Origin: an uncultured Rhodospirillaceae bacterium
Lineage (GTDB): Bacteria; Pseudomonadota; Alphaproteobacteria; MPNO01
DNA: 12,745 bases
Direction: 5' to 3'
Assembly: GCA_937916005.1 (NCBI GenBank)
Contig: CALGIA010000365.1
Coordinates: 1 to 12,745, forward strand
Of the stretch, positions 6,766-12,745 are shown one piece after another (the first letter of the stretch is position 1; each line of letters starts with the position of its first letter). The position numbers were made by a program, and so were the translations under genes. Below the pieces are notes generated by a model, which had not been told where the DNA came from, searched no databases, and worked only from the letters and a program-made list of their open reading frames with translations.

Positions 6766-8115
6766 ATGGATACATTGACTCAGGGAACACGTTTCACCGG
6801 CCACGGCGCCGACTGGCGTGACGCCGATCTCAGCGAAGTGGAAAAGCAGGCCGCGACGGCCTGGGTTGAAGCCCGGGTCGACCGGCGCTCCATGATGACC
6901 GGCAAGGAAAAGGTCGAGGACGTGCGCGACCTGATGTGGGAGCTGGAAAAGGACGGTGAGATCGCCGTCCATCGCATCGGCGATCAACATGCGCCCCATA
7001 CAGCCCGGACCCTGTTCGGCTGGGAAAAACGCATTCCCACGACCCAGCTCTGGCACCACAAATCCTGCGGCCAGTGCGGCAACATACCGGGCTATCCCAC
7101 GTCGCTGCTGTGGCTGATGAACCGGCTCAACATCAGCTATCTCGATGAGACCGACCAGACATCATGCTCGGCATGGAACTATCACGGCTCCGGAATCGGC
7201 AATATCGAAAGTCTCGCCTGCGTGTTCCTGCGCAATTTTCATCAGGCTTATGTCTCCGGGCGGGCGCAGGGCTTCGACGACGGCCATTATTTTCCGCTTG
7301 TCCATTGCGGCACTTCGTTCGGGAACTACAAGGAAGTCCGCATGTTCCTGCTGCAGTCGGCAGAGTTGCGCGATCGCGTCAAGAAGGTGCTCGGCAAGCT
7401 CGGCCGGCTGGTCGACGGCAAACTGCTGATTCCCGAGGAGATCGTACATTATTCCGAATGGCTGCATGTCATGCGGAGCAAAATTCACGGCATTCAGGAG
7501 ATCGACGTTTCCAATATCCGCGCCACCGTCCACCCGGCCTGCCACGTCTACAAGATGATCCCCGAGGACGCGCTCTATGATGATGACGTGCTGCAAGGCA
7601 ATAGGGTGGCGGTGTCGACCGGGTTGCTGGACGCGATGGGCGCTCAGGTGATCGACTATTCCACCTGGTATGATTGCTGCGGCTTCGGCTTTCGTCACAT
7701 CATCTCGGAGCGCGAGTTCACGCGCTCCTTCGCCATCGACCGCAAGATCAAGGTGGCGGTCGAGGAAGCCCGGTCCGACGTGATGATCGGCCACGACACC
7801 GGCTGCATCACCACCCTCGACAAGAACCAGTGGATCGGCCAGGCGGTCGACAAGAATGTCGAGCTCGCGGTCATGGCCGATTGCCAGTTCGCGGCGCTTG
7901 CCTGTGGCGCGGATCCCTACAAGATCTGCCAGCTCCACTGGCACGCTTCTCCGGTCGAGAAATTGATGGTCAAGATGGGGATCGATTGGGAAAAGGCGAA
8001 GGCCGGGTTCGAGGACTATCTCAAGGAAGTCGAGGCCGGCAACGGCGAGAATCTCTACGATCCGCGGCTGATGATCACGTCCGGCCCCGGTTTCCATAAG
8101 ATTGCAGCAGAATAG
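6766..8115 (+). CDS. shdrB1: sHdr subunit HdrB1 with degenerate CCG cysteine sets
   Basis: At 449 residues this protein is much longer than HdrB2 in the same operon (311), mainly because of an added N-terminal ~95 residues. Two CCG-like modules can be traced. In the first, C101/C104 is followed by C134-Ser135 (where a CC pair is expected) and C181-G-T-Ser184 (where CxxC is expected). In the second, C259 is followed by the genuine pair C304-C305-G and then Asp344-T-G-C347. Extra cysteines at 373, 380 and 388 follow. In the HdrB family, a full CCG set binds a noncubane [4Fe-4S] cluster that handles the disulfide; the substitutions imply a different or reduced cluster content here. The ATG is preceded by AGAGGAA at 6754-6760. 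The HdrB1 name follows its position directly upstream of hdrA. Confidence 0.9.
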   Translation: MDTLTQGTRFTGHGADWRDADLSEVEKQAATAWVEARVDRRSMMTGKEKVEDVRDLMWELEKDGEIAVHRIGDQHAPHTARTLFGWEKRIPTTQLWHHKSCGQCGNIPGYPTSLLWLMNRLNISYLDETDQTSCSAWNYHGSGIGNIESLACVFLRNFHQAYVSGRAQGFDDGHYFPLVHCGTSFGNYKEVRMFLLQSAELRDRVKKVLGKLGRLVDGKLLIPEEIVHYSEWLHVMRSKIHGIQEIDVSNIRATVHPACHVYKMIPEDALYDDDVLQGNRVAVSTGLLDAMGAQVIDYSTWYDCCGFGFRHIISEREFTRSFAIDRKIKVAVEEARSDVMIGHDTGCITTLDKNQWIGQAVDKNVELAVMADCQFAALACGADPYKICQLHWHASPVEKLMVKMGIDWEKAKAGFEDYLKEVEAGNGENLYDPRLMITSGPGFHKIAAE

Positions 8116-8126
8116 GAGCCGTATTC

Positions 8127-9170
8127 GTGTCCAAACCCGTTCTTGTTATCGGTGGCGGTCCGGCCGGGCTTGCGGCGGCCCATGCGCTGGCGTCGGTCGG
8201 CCGGAATGTCACGCTGATTGAAAAGGAAGACCGGCTCGGCGGCGCGCCGATCCTGTCCGGCTATGCCAAGCTGGTGCCATCGGGCGAATGGGCCAAGGAC
8301 GCCATCGGCGGCATGGTCGGCCGGGTCGAGGGCAACGGACTGGTCGATGTCCGGCTCAACACCACGGTCAAGGCCTTCGACGGAACGCCGGGCGCTTTCT
8401 CTGCAATTTTGTCGGACGAGAGCAAGATCGACGCCGGCGCCGCCGTGCTGTGCACCGGTTTCACCCATTTCGATCCGGTCAACAAGCCGGAATGGGGCTT
8501 CGGCACGTTTCAGGATGTGGTCACCACCACCCAGGTCGAACAGATGATTTCATCGGGAAACGGCGTGCGCTGCCCATCCGATGGGCGCAAGCCGAAACGG
8601 GTCGCGATCCTGCTCTGCGTCGGCTCGCGCGACCGCCAGATCGGCCGCGAATGGTGCTCCAAGGTGTGCTGCACCGTCTCGTCCAATCTCGGCATGGAAA
8701 TCCGCGAGGAACTGCCGGACACCCATGTCTACATCTACTACATGGATATCCGAACCTTCGGGCTTTACGAAGACCTCTACTACTGGCGCAGCCAGGAAGA
8801 ATTCAAGATCAAATACATCAAGTCCCGCATTGCCAAGGTGACCTCCGACGGCGAGCGCCTGATCGTCAAGGGCGAGGACACGCTGGTCAAACGGCCGATC
8901 AGCATCCCGTTCGATTTGGTGGTTCACGCCATCGGCATGGATCCCAACGTCGATAATCTGTTGCTGTCGTCGGTGTTCGACGTAGAGCTTGAGGGTCATC
9001 AATTCCTGAAGCGCGCCAGCACTTACGATTCCATGGCCGGCACATCACGGCCCGGCGTGTTCGTCGCCGGCGCGGCCACGGGCCCGGAGACCATCGACGA
9101 TTCAATCGCTCAGGGTCAGGCGGCGGCAATGGCGGTACTGTCGATTCTCAGCCAGGCTGCGGCGGAGTAG
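8127..9170 (+). CDS. shdrA: sHdr subunit HdrA, FAD and Fe-S flavoprotein
   Basis: This 347-residue flavoprotein begins with the dinucleotide-binding motif VIGGGPAGLAAA (7-18) and the acidic strand end LIEKEDRLGG. The C-terminal VFVAGAATGPETIDDSIAQG (311-330) completes the FAD site. Between them lies the HdrA-type iron-sulfur segment with C164 (LLCVGSRDRQ) and C177-x3-C181-C182 (CSKVCC). It is far shorter than methanogen HdrA (about 650 residues): it has no N-terminal extension and no C-terminal ferredoxin domains, which is usual for sulfur-oxidiser sHdrA. In family terms, it links the HdrC/HdrB pairs to an electron acceptor; whether bifurcation occurs is unresolved. The start is GTG 8127, with AGGAG at 8114-8118 eight bases upstream and overlapping the shdrB1 stop. 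The hypothetical gene follows four bases after the stop. Confidence 0.93.
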   Translation: MSKPVLVIGGGPAGLAAAHALASVGRNVTLIEKEDRLGGAPILSGYAKLVPSGEWAKDAIGGMVGRVEGNGLVDVRLNTTVKAFDGTPGAFSAILSDESKIDAGAAVLCTGFTHFDPVNKPEWGFGTFQDVVTTTQVEQMISSGNGVRCPSDGRKPKRVAILLCVGSRDRQIGREWCSKVCCTVSSNLGMEIREELPDTHVYIYYMDIRTFGLYEDLYYWRSQEEFKIKYIKSRIAKVTSDGERLIVKGEDTLVKRPISIPFDLVVHAIGMDPNVDNLLLSSVFDVELEGHQFLKRASTYDSMAGTSRPGVFVAGAATGPETIDDSIAQGQAAAMAVLSILSQAAAE

Positions 9171-9174
9171 GCCG

Positions 9175-9984
9175 GTGGATGCGCGGCCTGTCCTCGATCT
9201 CAGCGGCCCGCGGCTGACTCTCGCGTTTGAGACCCTGCTTGGCGACAGCGAGGGGCTGGGCGGGATCGAACGGTTCACCGTGCCTCTCGAACTGAAGACC
9301 GCGACTTTCCGCGAGGCGTTCGGTGTCGATGGGGGGGCAGGGCTCGACCGGGACCATTTCGCCGAAATCTGCGCGTTCATCACCCCGGTCCGGCGTCATA
9401 TGGGCGGTTTTCTCTCCGCTGATGGGTTCCCCGAATTACAGGCCCGGATCATGACCCTGCTCGACGGCGCCGGCAATGCCGGAGATGCTTCGACAGTCGA
9501 TGGTCGGATTGCCGCATTTTGCGCCGCGTTCCCCAACGATTCCAAACACCGCTGGGTCCGCGATCTTGCCGCCGAATTACTGCATTTCACCTGGCCCGAG
9601 CAATACCCCTTGATGACCCGTTGGGTCTGGGACCGCAACGCCAATACCGGTGTGCTGCGGGAAATCTGGCATGGCGACAATGTCGATCACATGACCATCG
9701 AGACGCCAGACACTTTCGAGACCTTCCTGGCGCTGCGCGAGGAACTGGCGGGGTTTCTGGCCGGGAACGGCGTGTTCCGCGACGTGCTGCACTATGTCGA
9801 TTTGCTGTGCGCCCAGGTTTACGCCGAGTATATCTGTGAACAGGGCGGCGCTTTCCTTCGGACCGATTTCGTTTCCGAGATGGATTCCATGGAATACATC
9901 CGTCACATGCTCGGGCTCGACGGGGTCGATCCAAAGACCGGACGCAGCCGTGTCAAATTTGCCGCCGAAGCGGAGGCCTCCTGA
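9175..9984 (+). CDS. Conserved hypothetical protein of shdr operons
   Basis: This 269-residue soluble-looking protein has no domain I recognise, no signal peptide and no membrane segments. Its few cysteines (C66, C116, C212, C221) do not form a cluster motif. A central aromatic stretch (about 136-166, beginning LLHFTWPEQYP and ending LREIWHGD) is rich in Trp, His and Asp and is the most likely functional or binding patch. A gene labelled hyp at exactly this position, between hdrA and hdrC2, is a known feature of shdr operons, so it is probably needed for assembly or activity of the complex, but its role is unknown. The start is GTG 9175 with GGAG at 9164-9167. Its stop overlaps the next start by one base (TGATG), so it is tightly coupled to shdrC2. 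Confidence 0.85.
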   Translation: MDARPVLDLSGPRLTLAFETLLGDSEGLGGIERFTVPLELKTATFREAFGVDGGAGLDRDHFAEICAFITPVRRHMGGFLSADGFPELQARIMTLLDGAGNAGDASTVDGRIAAFCAAFPNDSKHRWVRDLAAELLHFTWPEQYPLMTRWVWDRNANTGVLREIWHGDNVDHMTIETPDTFETFLALREELAGFLAGNGVFRDVLHYVDLLCAQVYAEYICEQGGAFLRTDFVSEMDSMEYIRHMLGLDGVDPKTGRSRVKFAAEAEAS

Positions 9985-10748
9985 TGCCGATCCATGAAAA
10001 ATCGCTGATCCGTCCGGAAAACATTATCTCCCATGAGAATCTGGAGATCGACGGAATCGATGTTTCCGGCCATTGGAGCACATTTATCAAGCCGCGGGTC
10101 GTCACCGATTACAACGAGGATACCGAAGAAGAAATCGCGGCGCTGCCCGGCGGCGAATTTATCCACCGCTGCTGGCAGTGCGGCTCATGCACCAATTCAT
10201 GTACGGTCAACGCGCTCGATCCCGAGTTCAACCCGCGCTACTGGATCTATCTCGCGCGCCTCGGCATGGAAGACGAGCTGCTGCGCGACAAGGACAGGAT
10301 CTGGCAGTGCGTGTCGTGCAACAAATGCACCTATTCCTGCCCGCGCGATGTGAATCCGGAAGGCGTCATGAAGGCGATGTCCCACTGGCTGGAGCTCAAG
10401 GGTCACACGCCCACATCGCCCTCCATGCAGTTCGATGAGGAGTTCTCCGGCCAGGTGTTCGAAACCGGCCGGATCGAGGAAGGCCGCATCATCCGGGGAT
10501 TCTTCAAACGCACCGGCCAGAATTTGATGCAGGATTGGCTGGTCGAGTTGGTCAAGCGGCTGATACGGGGTCTGCCGGTCAAGCTACTGATGACCATGGG
10601 GCTCGCCAATATTTTCCGGCCGCGCACCAGGGGCTGGGGGCCGGCGCGCGAAGCGATCGAAGAATATGTGGCCGAGCGCAAGATGGCGGACCGAAAGGCG
10701 CTGGGTCTTGATGAACCGGGTATTGCTGAACAGGAGAGTGAACAGTGA
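9984..10748 (+). CDS. shdrC2: sHdr subunit HdrC2, ferredoxin-like electron carrier
   Basis: This 254-residue protein has two [4Fe-4S] motifs: C63-x2-C66-x2-C69-x3-C73 (followed by Thr rather than Pro) and C109-x2-C112-x2-C115-x3-C119-P. An N-terminal ~60 residues precede the first motif, and a basic helical C-terminal half contains VKRLIRGLPVKLLMTMGL, an amphipathic segment that could bind HdrB2 or a membrane surface; it is too short and charged for a clear transmembrane helix. In family terms, it transfers electrons between HdrA and HdrB2. GGAGG at 9972-9976, seven bases before the ATG, lies inside the preceding gene. The end overlaps shdrB2 by four bases (GTGA), so C2 and B2 are probably made in equal amounts. 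Confidence 0.9.
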   Translation: MPIHEKSLIRPENIISHENLEIDGIDVSGHWSTFIKPRVVTDYNEDTEEEIAALPGGEFIHRCWQCGSCTNSCTVNALDPEFNPRYWIYLARLGMEDELLRDKDRIWQCVSCNKCTYSCPRDVNPEGVMKAMSHWLELKGHTPTSPSMQFDEEFSGQVFETGRIEEGRIIRGFFKRTGQNLMQDWLVELVKRLIRGLPVKLLMTMGLANIFRPRTRGWGPAREAIEEYVAERKMADRKALGLDEPGIAEQESEQ

Positions 10749-11680
10749 GTGAAGCGGACGGCAAATATCGCAGGGTCGCCTATTATCCGGGTTGCGCGCT
10801 GGAGGGGTCGGGCCACGCCTACGACCGTTCGACCAAGGCCCTCGGCAAGGAACTTGGGCTTGATCTGGTCGAGGTTGAGAACTGGAACTGCTGTGGCGCG
10901 ATGGAGGTCAAGAACATCGATCCCAAGCTGCAGACTTATCTTTCATCGCGCGTGATGAGCATCGCCGCATCCGAAATGGGGTTCGATACGGTGATGGCGC
11001 CGTGCAACGGCTGCTATCATAATCTTAAGAAGGCCGAACACGACCTTGCGGAAGATCCCGCCACTGTCGCGGTGGTCGAGCGCCTGTCCGAAAAGGCGGG
11101 GCATGAGACCTACAAGGCGGGCGACATCGAGACCATTCACGCGCTCGACTGGATCCGCGAGGCGATCGGTGAGGATGGCATCCGCGAGCGCGTGAAGAAT
11201 ACGCTCAGCGGACTGAAAATCGCCAATTACTACGGCTGCATGTATACCCGCCCGCGCCATATCTTTCCCGAAAAGGACCAGGGGCCGAACAGTGAATCCA
11301 CCTACGAGCCTCATTTCATGGACGATCTGCTGCGCGCCGCCGGGGCGGAGATCGTGGATTACCCGCTGAAGACCGCGTGCTGTGGCGGGGCTCATACCCT
11401 GTCCGATTGCGATACGTCCACCAAGCTGGTGCTCAACCTGCTGGAAGCGGCCGAAGCCTGCGGCGCGGATGTGATCGCGACCGAATGCCCGACCTGCCAT
11501 TCCGGGCTGGAAATGCACCAGATCCGCGCCGAAACCCGCTATGGACGCAAAACCGGGGTGAAGATGCTGTATTTCACGCAGCTTCTCGGGCTCGCGCTGG
11601 GCATCCGGCCCCGCAAGCTCGGCATTCACGAGAACGTTTCGGATTCCCGGGCGTTGCTGAAGGAAAAGGGGCTGGCATGA
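10745..11680 (+). CDS. shdrB2: sHdr subunit HdrB2 with two complete CCG domains
   Basis: This 311-residue protein has two intact cysteine-rich CCG modules. The first is C17-x31-C49-C50-x36-C87-x2-C90, inside the classical CX31-39CCX35-36CXXC range. The second is C165-x46-C212-C213-x34-C248-x2-C251. In methanogen HdrB, such modules bind two noncubane [4Fe-4S] clusters that cleave the heterodisulfide; in sHdr the substrate is thought to be a sulfur-loaded or lipoyl-linked disulfide. It contrasts with HdrB1 in this operon, where ligands are lost. The start is GTG 10745 with AGGAG at 10732-10736 eight bases upstream. The stop overlaps the following small gene (ATGA). It was chosen as B2 from its pairing with hdrC2 and its downstream position. 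Confidence 0.93.
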   Translation: MSEADGKYRRVAYYPGCALEGSGHAYDRSTKALGKELGLDLVEVENWNCCGAMEVKNIDPKLQTYLSSRVMSIAASEMGFDTVMAPCNGCYHNLKKAEHDLAEDPATVAVVERLSEKAGHETYKAGDIETIHALDWIREAIGEDGIRERVKNTLSGLKIANYYGCMYTRPRHIFPEKDQGPNSESTYEPHFMDDLLRAAGAEIVDYPLKTACCGGAHTLSDCDTSTKLVLNLLEAAEACGADVIATECPTCHSGLEMHQIRAETRYGRKTGVKMLYFTQLLGLALGIRPRKLGIHENVSDSRALLKEKGLA

Positions 11681-12087
11681 GAGCAATCGGCGAAATCGGC
11701 GTCCGCATGGAATTTTTGCGCGACGCGCCCAATGCGACGGCGTCCGAACTTCTCGATCTGGGTGAGGAAGTGCTCGAACACTGGATTGCCGCGCGCGGCG
11801 ATGCGCCCACGGATGAGCGCCGCGAGGGGTTTCGTCTGTTGGCGCTGCACCGCCAGGGCGCCCGGGGCGAGCCGTCCTTCAACGCCTGCCGCGAGACCTG
11901 CCGCGAGCTGGTGTATCACCACAATCTGATCGCCCTTGAGCCGGACCATCCGGAAACCCCACGGCGGTTGCGACTGGCGGCGATGGTGGCTTTGCATCTA
12001 TACTTGTTTGTGAGCGGCAAGATGGAACAGTCCGAACTCGGCGAATTCTGTTGTTCCTCCCGGCCGCATCACGCTCAATCGGCGTGA
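11677..12087 (+). CDS. Small hypothetical protein between shdrB2 and lbpA
   Basis: This 136-residue protein matches no family I know. It is predicted largely helical and charged, with a short hydrophobic helix (LAAMVALHLYLFV, 100-112) that may be buried or surface-binding rather than transmembrane. Four cysteines stand out: C71-x3-C75 in a CRETC motif and a vicinal pair C125-C126 (EFCCSSR) near the C terminus, together with a run of His residues (H81, H82, H131, H132). This pattern could support metal or Fe-S binding or a persulfide relay, but that is inference. The ATG overlaps the shdrB2 stop by four bases and has GGGG at 11668-11671 as ribosome-binding site, so it is translated with the complex. 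The same frame is open upstream from 11377, but that stretch overlaps shdrB2 and is unlikely to be coding. Confidence 0.8.
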   Translation: MRAIGEIGVRMEFLRDAPNATASELLDLGEEVLEHWIAARGDAPTDERREGFRLLALHRQGARGEPSFNACRETCRELVYHHNLIALEPDHPETPRRLRLAAMVALHLYLFVSGKMEQSELGEFCCSSRPHHAQSA

Positions 12088-12119
12088 TCAGGATAGACGC
12101 ACTTTAACGGAGGCCTTCC

Positions 12120-12560
12120 ATGCCATTGGTTCGGGGCTGCAACCTGCCCGACGATTTGCTGTACGACGTGGAAAACCACATCTGGTTCCTGGAATTGCCG
12201 GACGGTTCGATCCGCATCGGCATGACCGTGGTCGCCACCGCCATGGCGGGTAAGCTGGTGGCGGTGACGCCCAAAAAGGCCGGGCGCTCCGTGAGCGCCG
12301 GCAAGTCCTGCGCCACCATTGAATCCGGCAAATGGGTCGGGCCAGCCAAGTCGGCGGTTTCCGGCGAGATCAAGGAAATCAACGACGCCATCGTCGCCAA
12401 GCCGGACATCGGCAATGACGATCCCTACGTCCAGGGCTGGCTGGTGGTGGTCACGCCCGACAATTGGGACGAGGTGAAACCGACTCTGGTCGCCGGGACC
12501 GACGTGGCCGCGCCCTATGAGGCCAAGATGGCAGCCGACGGGTTCGACGGCTGCGCTTGA
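12120..12560 (+). CDS. lbpA: Lipoate-binding protein LbpA, GcvH-like
   Basis: This 146-residue lipoyl-carrier protein resembles glycine cleavage H protein. The lipoylation site is in ESGKWVG, with Lys71 the expected modified residue (ESxK in GcvH); the hammerhead-like strands before and after it (GMTVVATAMAGKLVAVTP; SGEIKEINDAI) match the fold. The late NDDPYVQGWLVVVTPDNW resembles the NxxPYxxGW element of GcvH. No other glycine cleavage genes are present, and it ends the shdr operon, so it is LbpA and not GcvH. In family terms, LbpA is essential for sHdr sulfur oxidation and is not interchangeable with GcvH; its lipoyl arm likely carries the sulfur intermediate or electrons. It should be the substrate of the ligase and LipS1/LipS2 upstream. 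CGGAGG at 12108-12113 is six bases before the ATG. Extra cysteines are C7, C64 and C145. Confidence 0.93.
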   Translation: MPLVRGCNLPDDLLYDVENHIWFLELPDGSIRIGMTVVATAMAGKLVAVTPKKAGRSVSAGKSCATIESGKWVGPAKSAVSGEIKEINDAIVAKPDIGNDDPYVQGWLVVVTPDNWDEVKPTLVAGTDVAAPYEAKMAADGFDGCA

Positions 12561-12573
12561 AGCTTGTGTTTAA

Positions 12574-12603
12574 GCGGGCCGGCGCCGCACTTTTCTAAGA
12601 AAA
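12574..12603. terminator. Possible terminator region between convergent genes
   Basis: A weak 4-bp GC stem (12574-12577 with 12585-12588) is followed by TTTT at 12591-12594, and an AT-rich hairpin TTTTC/GAAAA (12591-12595, 12599-12603) follows. The 48-bp gap between two converging genes is where a bidirectional terminator would be expected, but both stems are short. Confidence 0.25.
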
Positions 12604-12608
12604 TACGC

Positions 12609-12745
12609 TCAGTCGCGCTGGAATAATGCGCCGAGCGCGCCGCCGAGACTGCCTTCCTCTAAATATTTCATGCCGTAGACGCCGCCGGCGATAATCGACA
12701 GCACGGCTATCAGAGATCCCGCCGACAGGGTCGACATGCCGGTAA
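12609..12745 (-). CDS. 3' end of a membrane-protein gene, possibly YeeE/YedE-family transporter
   Basis: Read on the minus strand, an open frame enters from the right edge of the window and stops at TGA (12609-12611). The 44 visible residues hold a serine-rich TLSAGSLIAV stretch running into one hydrophobic helix (LIAVLSIIAGGVYGM), then a short glycine-rich tail ending FQRD. The STLSAGSL stretch before the helix resembles, from memory, the SRLSxxSL signature of YeeE/YedE (DUF395) sulfur-compound transporters, and transporters of that type (SoxT1-like) lie beside shdr genes in Hyphomicrobium. With only the C terminus visible, the family is uncertain; the coding call is better supported than the function. 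It converges on lbpA, so it is not in the same operon. Confidence 0.5.
   Translation of the reverse strand, partial: TGMSTLSAGSLIAVLSIIAGGVYGMKYLEEGSLGGALGALFQRD

Noticed and set aside
7162..8097. Minus-strand open frame of 311 codons opposite shdrB1
   Set aside because: Antisense shadow of a strongly supported gene, with low-complexity composition and no motif.
11377..11676. N-terminal extension of the small gene before lbpA
   Set aside because: The frame is open, but it would overlap 300 bases of shdrB2, including its second CCG module; the ATG at 11677 has a good ribosome-binding site and a typical ATGA junction.
12120..12560. Annotation as glycine cleavage system H protein (gcvH)
   Set aside because: No gcvT or gcvP is nearby, the gene ends an shdr operon, and the dedicated ligase and LipS enzymes are present, so LbpA fits better.
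1..12745. Mobile elements, CRISPR arrays, tRNA or rRNA genes
   Set aside because: I saw no transposase motifs, spaced direct repeats, terminal repeats or tRNA-like cloverleafs; the window is compact operonic coding DNA.

Overview
The window is a dense, GC-rich gene cluster from what looks like an alphaproteobacterium. It encodes the cytoplasmic sulfur-oxidising heterodisulfide-reductase-like system (sHdr) together with the dedicated machinery that builds and attaches lipoate on its carrier protein LbpA. The lineage is inferred from GC-rich codon use, coupled ATGA/GTGA gene junctions and resemblance of the gene set to that known in Hyphomicrobium; it is not proven. The likely lifestyle is oxidation of thiosulfate, sulfide or organic sulfur, with sulfane sulfur oxidised to sulfite in the cytoplasm.

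Layout. Positions 1-307 hold a doubtful 81-codon reading frame and a candidate promoter. Positions 308-5463 form the first transcription unit: lipS1 (radical SAM), lipT (FAD-dependent reductase-like), lipS2 (radical SAM), slpl(AB) (lipoate:protein ligase with fused accessory domain) and a glutamine-amidotransferase-like gene whose catalytic cysteine is replaced by glycine. A 143-bp gap (5464-5606) carries a perfect 6-4-6 inverted repeat inside a candidate promoter. Positions 5607-12560 form the second unit: dsrE3C, shdrC1, shdrB1, shdrA, a conserved hypothetical gene, shdrC2, shdrB2, a second small hypothetical gene with four cysteines, and lbpA. At the right edge, on the minus strand, is the 3' end of a membrane-protein gene, possibly a YeeE/YedE-type sulfur transporter.

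How the parts work together (family knowledge plus inference). DsrE3C passes sulfane sulfur along a persulfide relay to the sHdr complex. HdrA (FAD and Fe-S), the HdrC ferredoxin-like subunits and the HdrB CCG-domain subunits form the redox core. LbpA carries a lipoyl arm on a predicted Lys71, thought to bind or shuttle the sulfur intermediate or electrons. sLpl(AB) loads octanoate or lipoate onto LbpA, LipS1 and LipS2 insert the two sulfurs, and LipT is thought to handle the redox state of the lipoyl arm. No tusA, rhodanese, regulator or standard lipA/lipB is visible here.

The sHdr-LbpA/LipS1-LipS2 system is described in the literature, so it is not new as a whole. The least explained parts are the apparently inactive amidotransferase-like protein, the two hypothetical genes kept inside the hdr operon, the degenerate cluster-ligand sets of HdrB1, and the possible shared operator in front of both transcription units.
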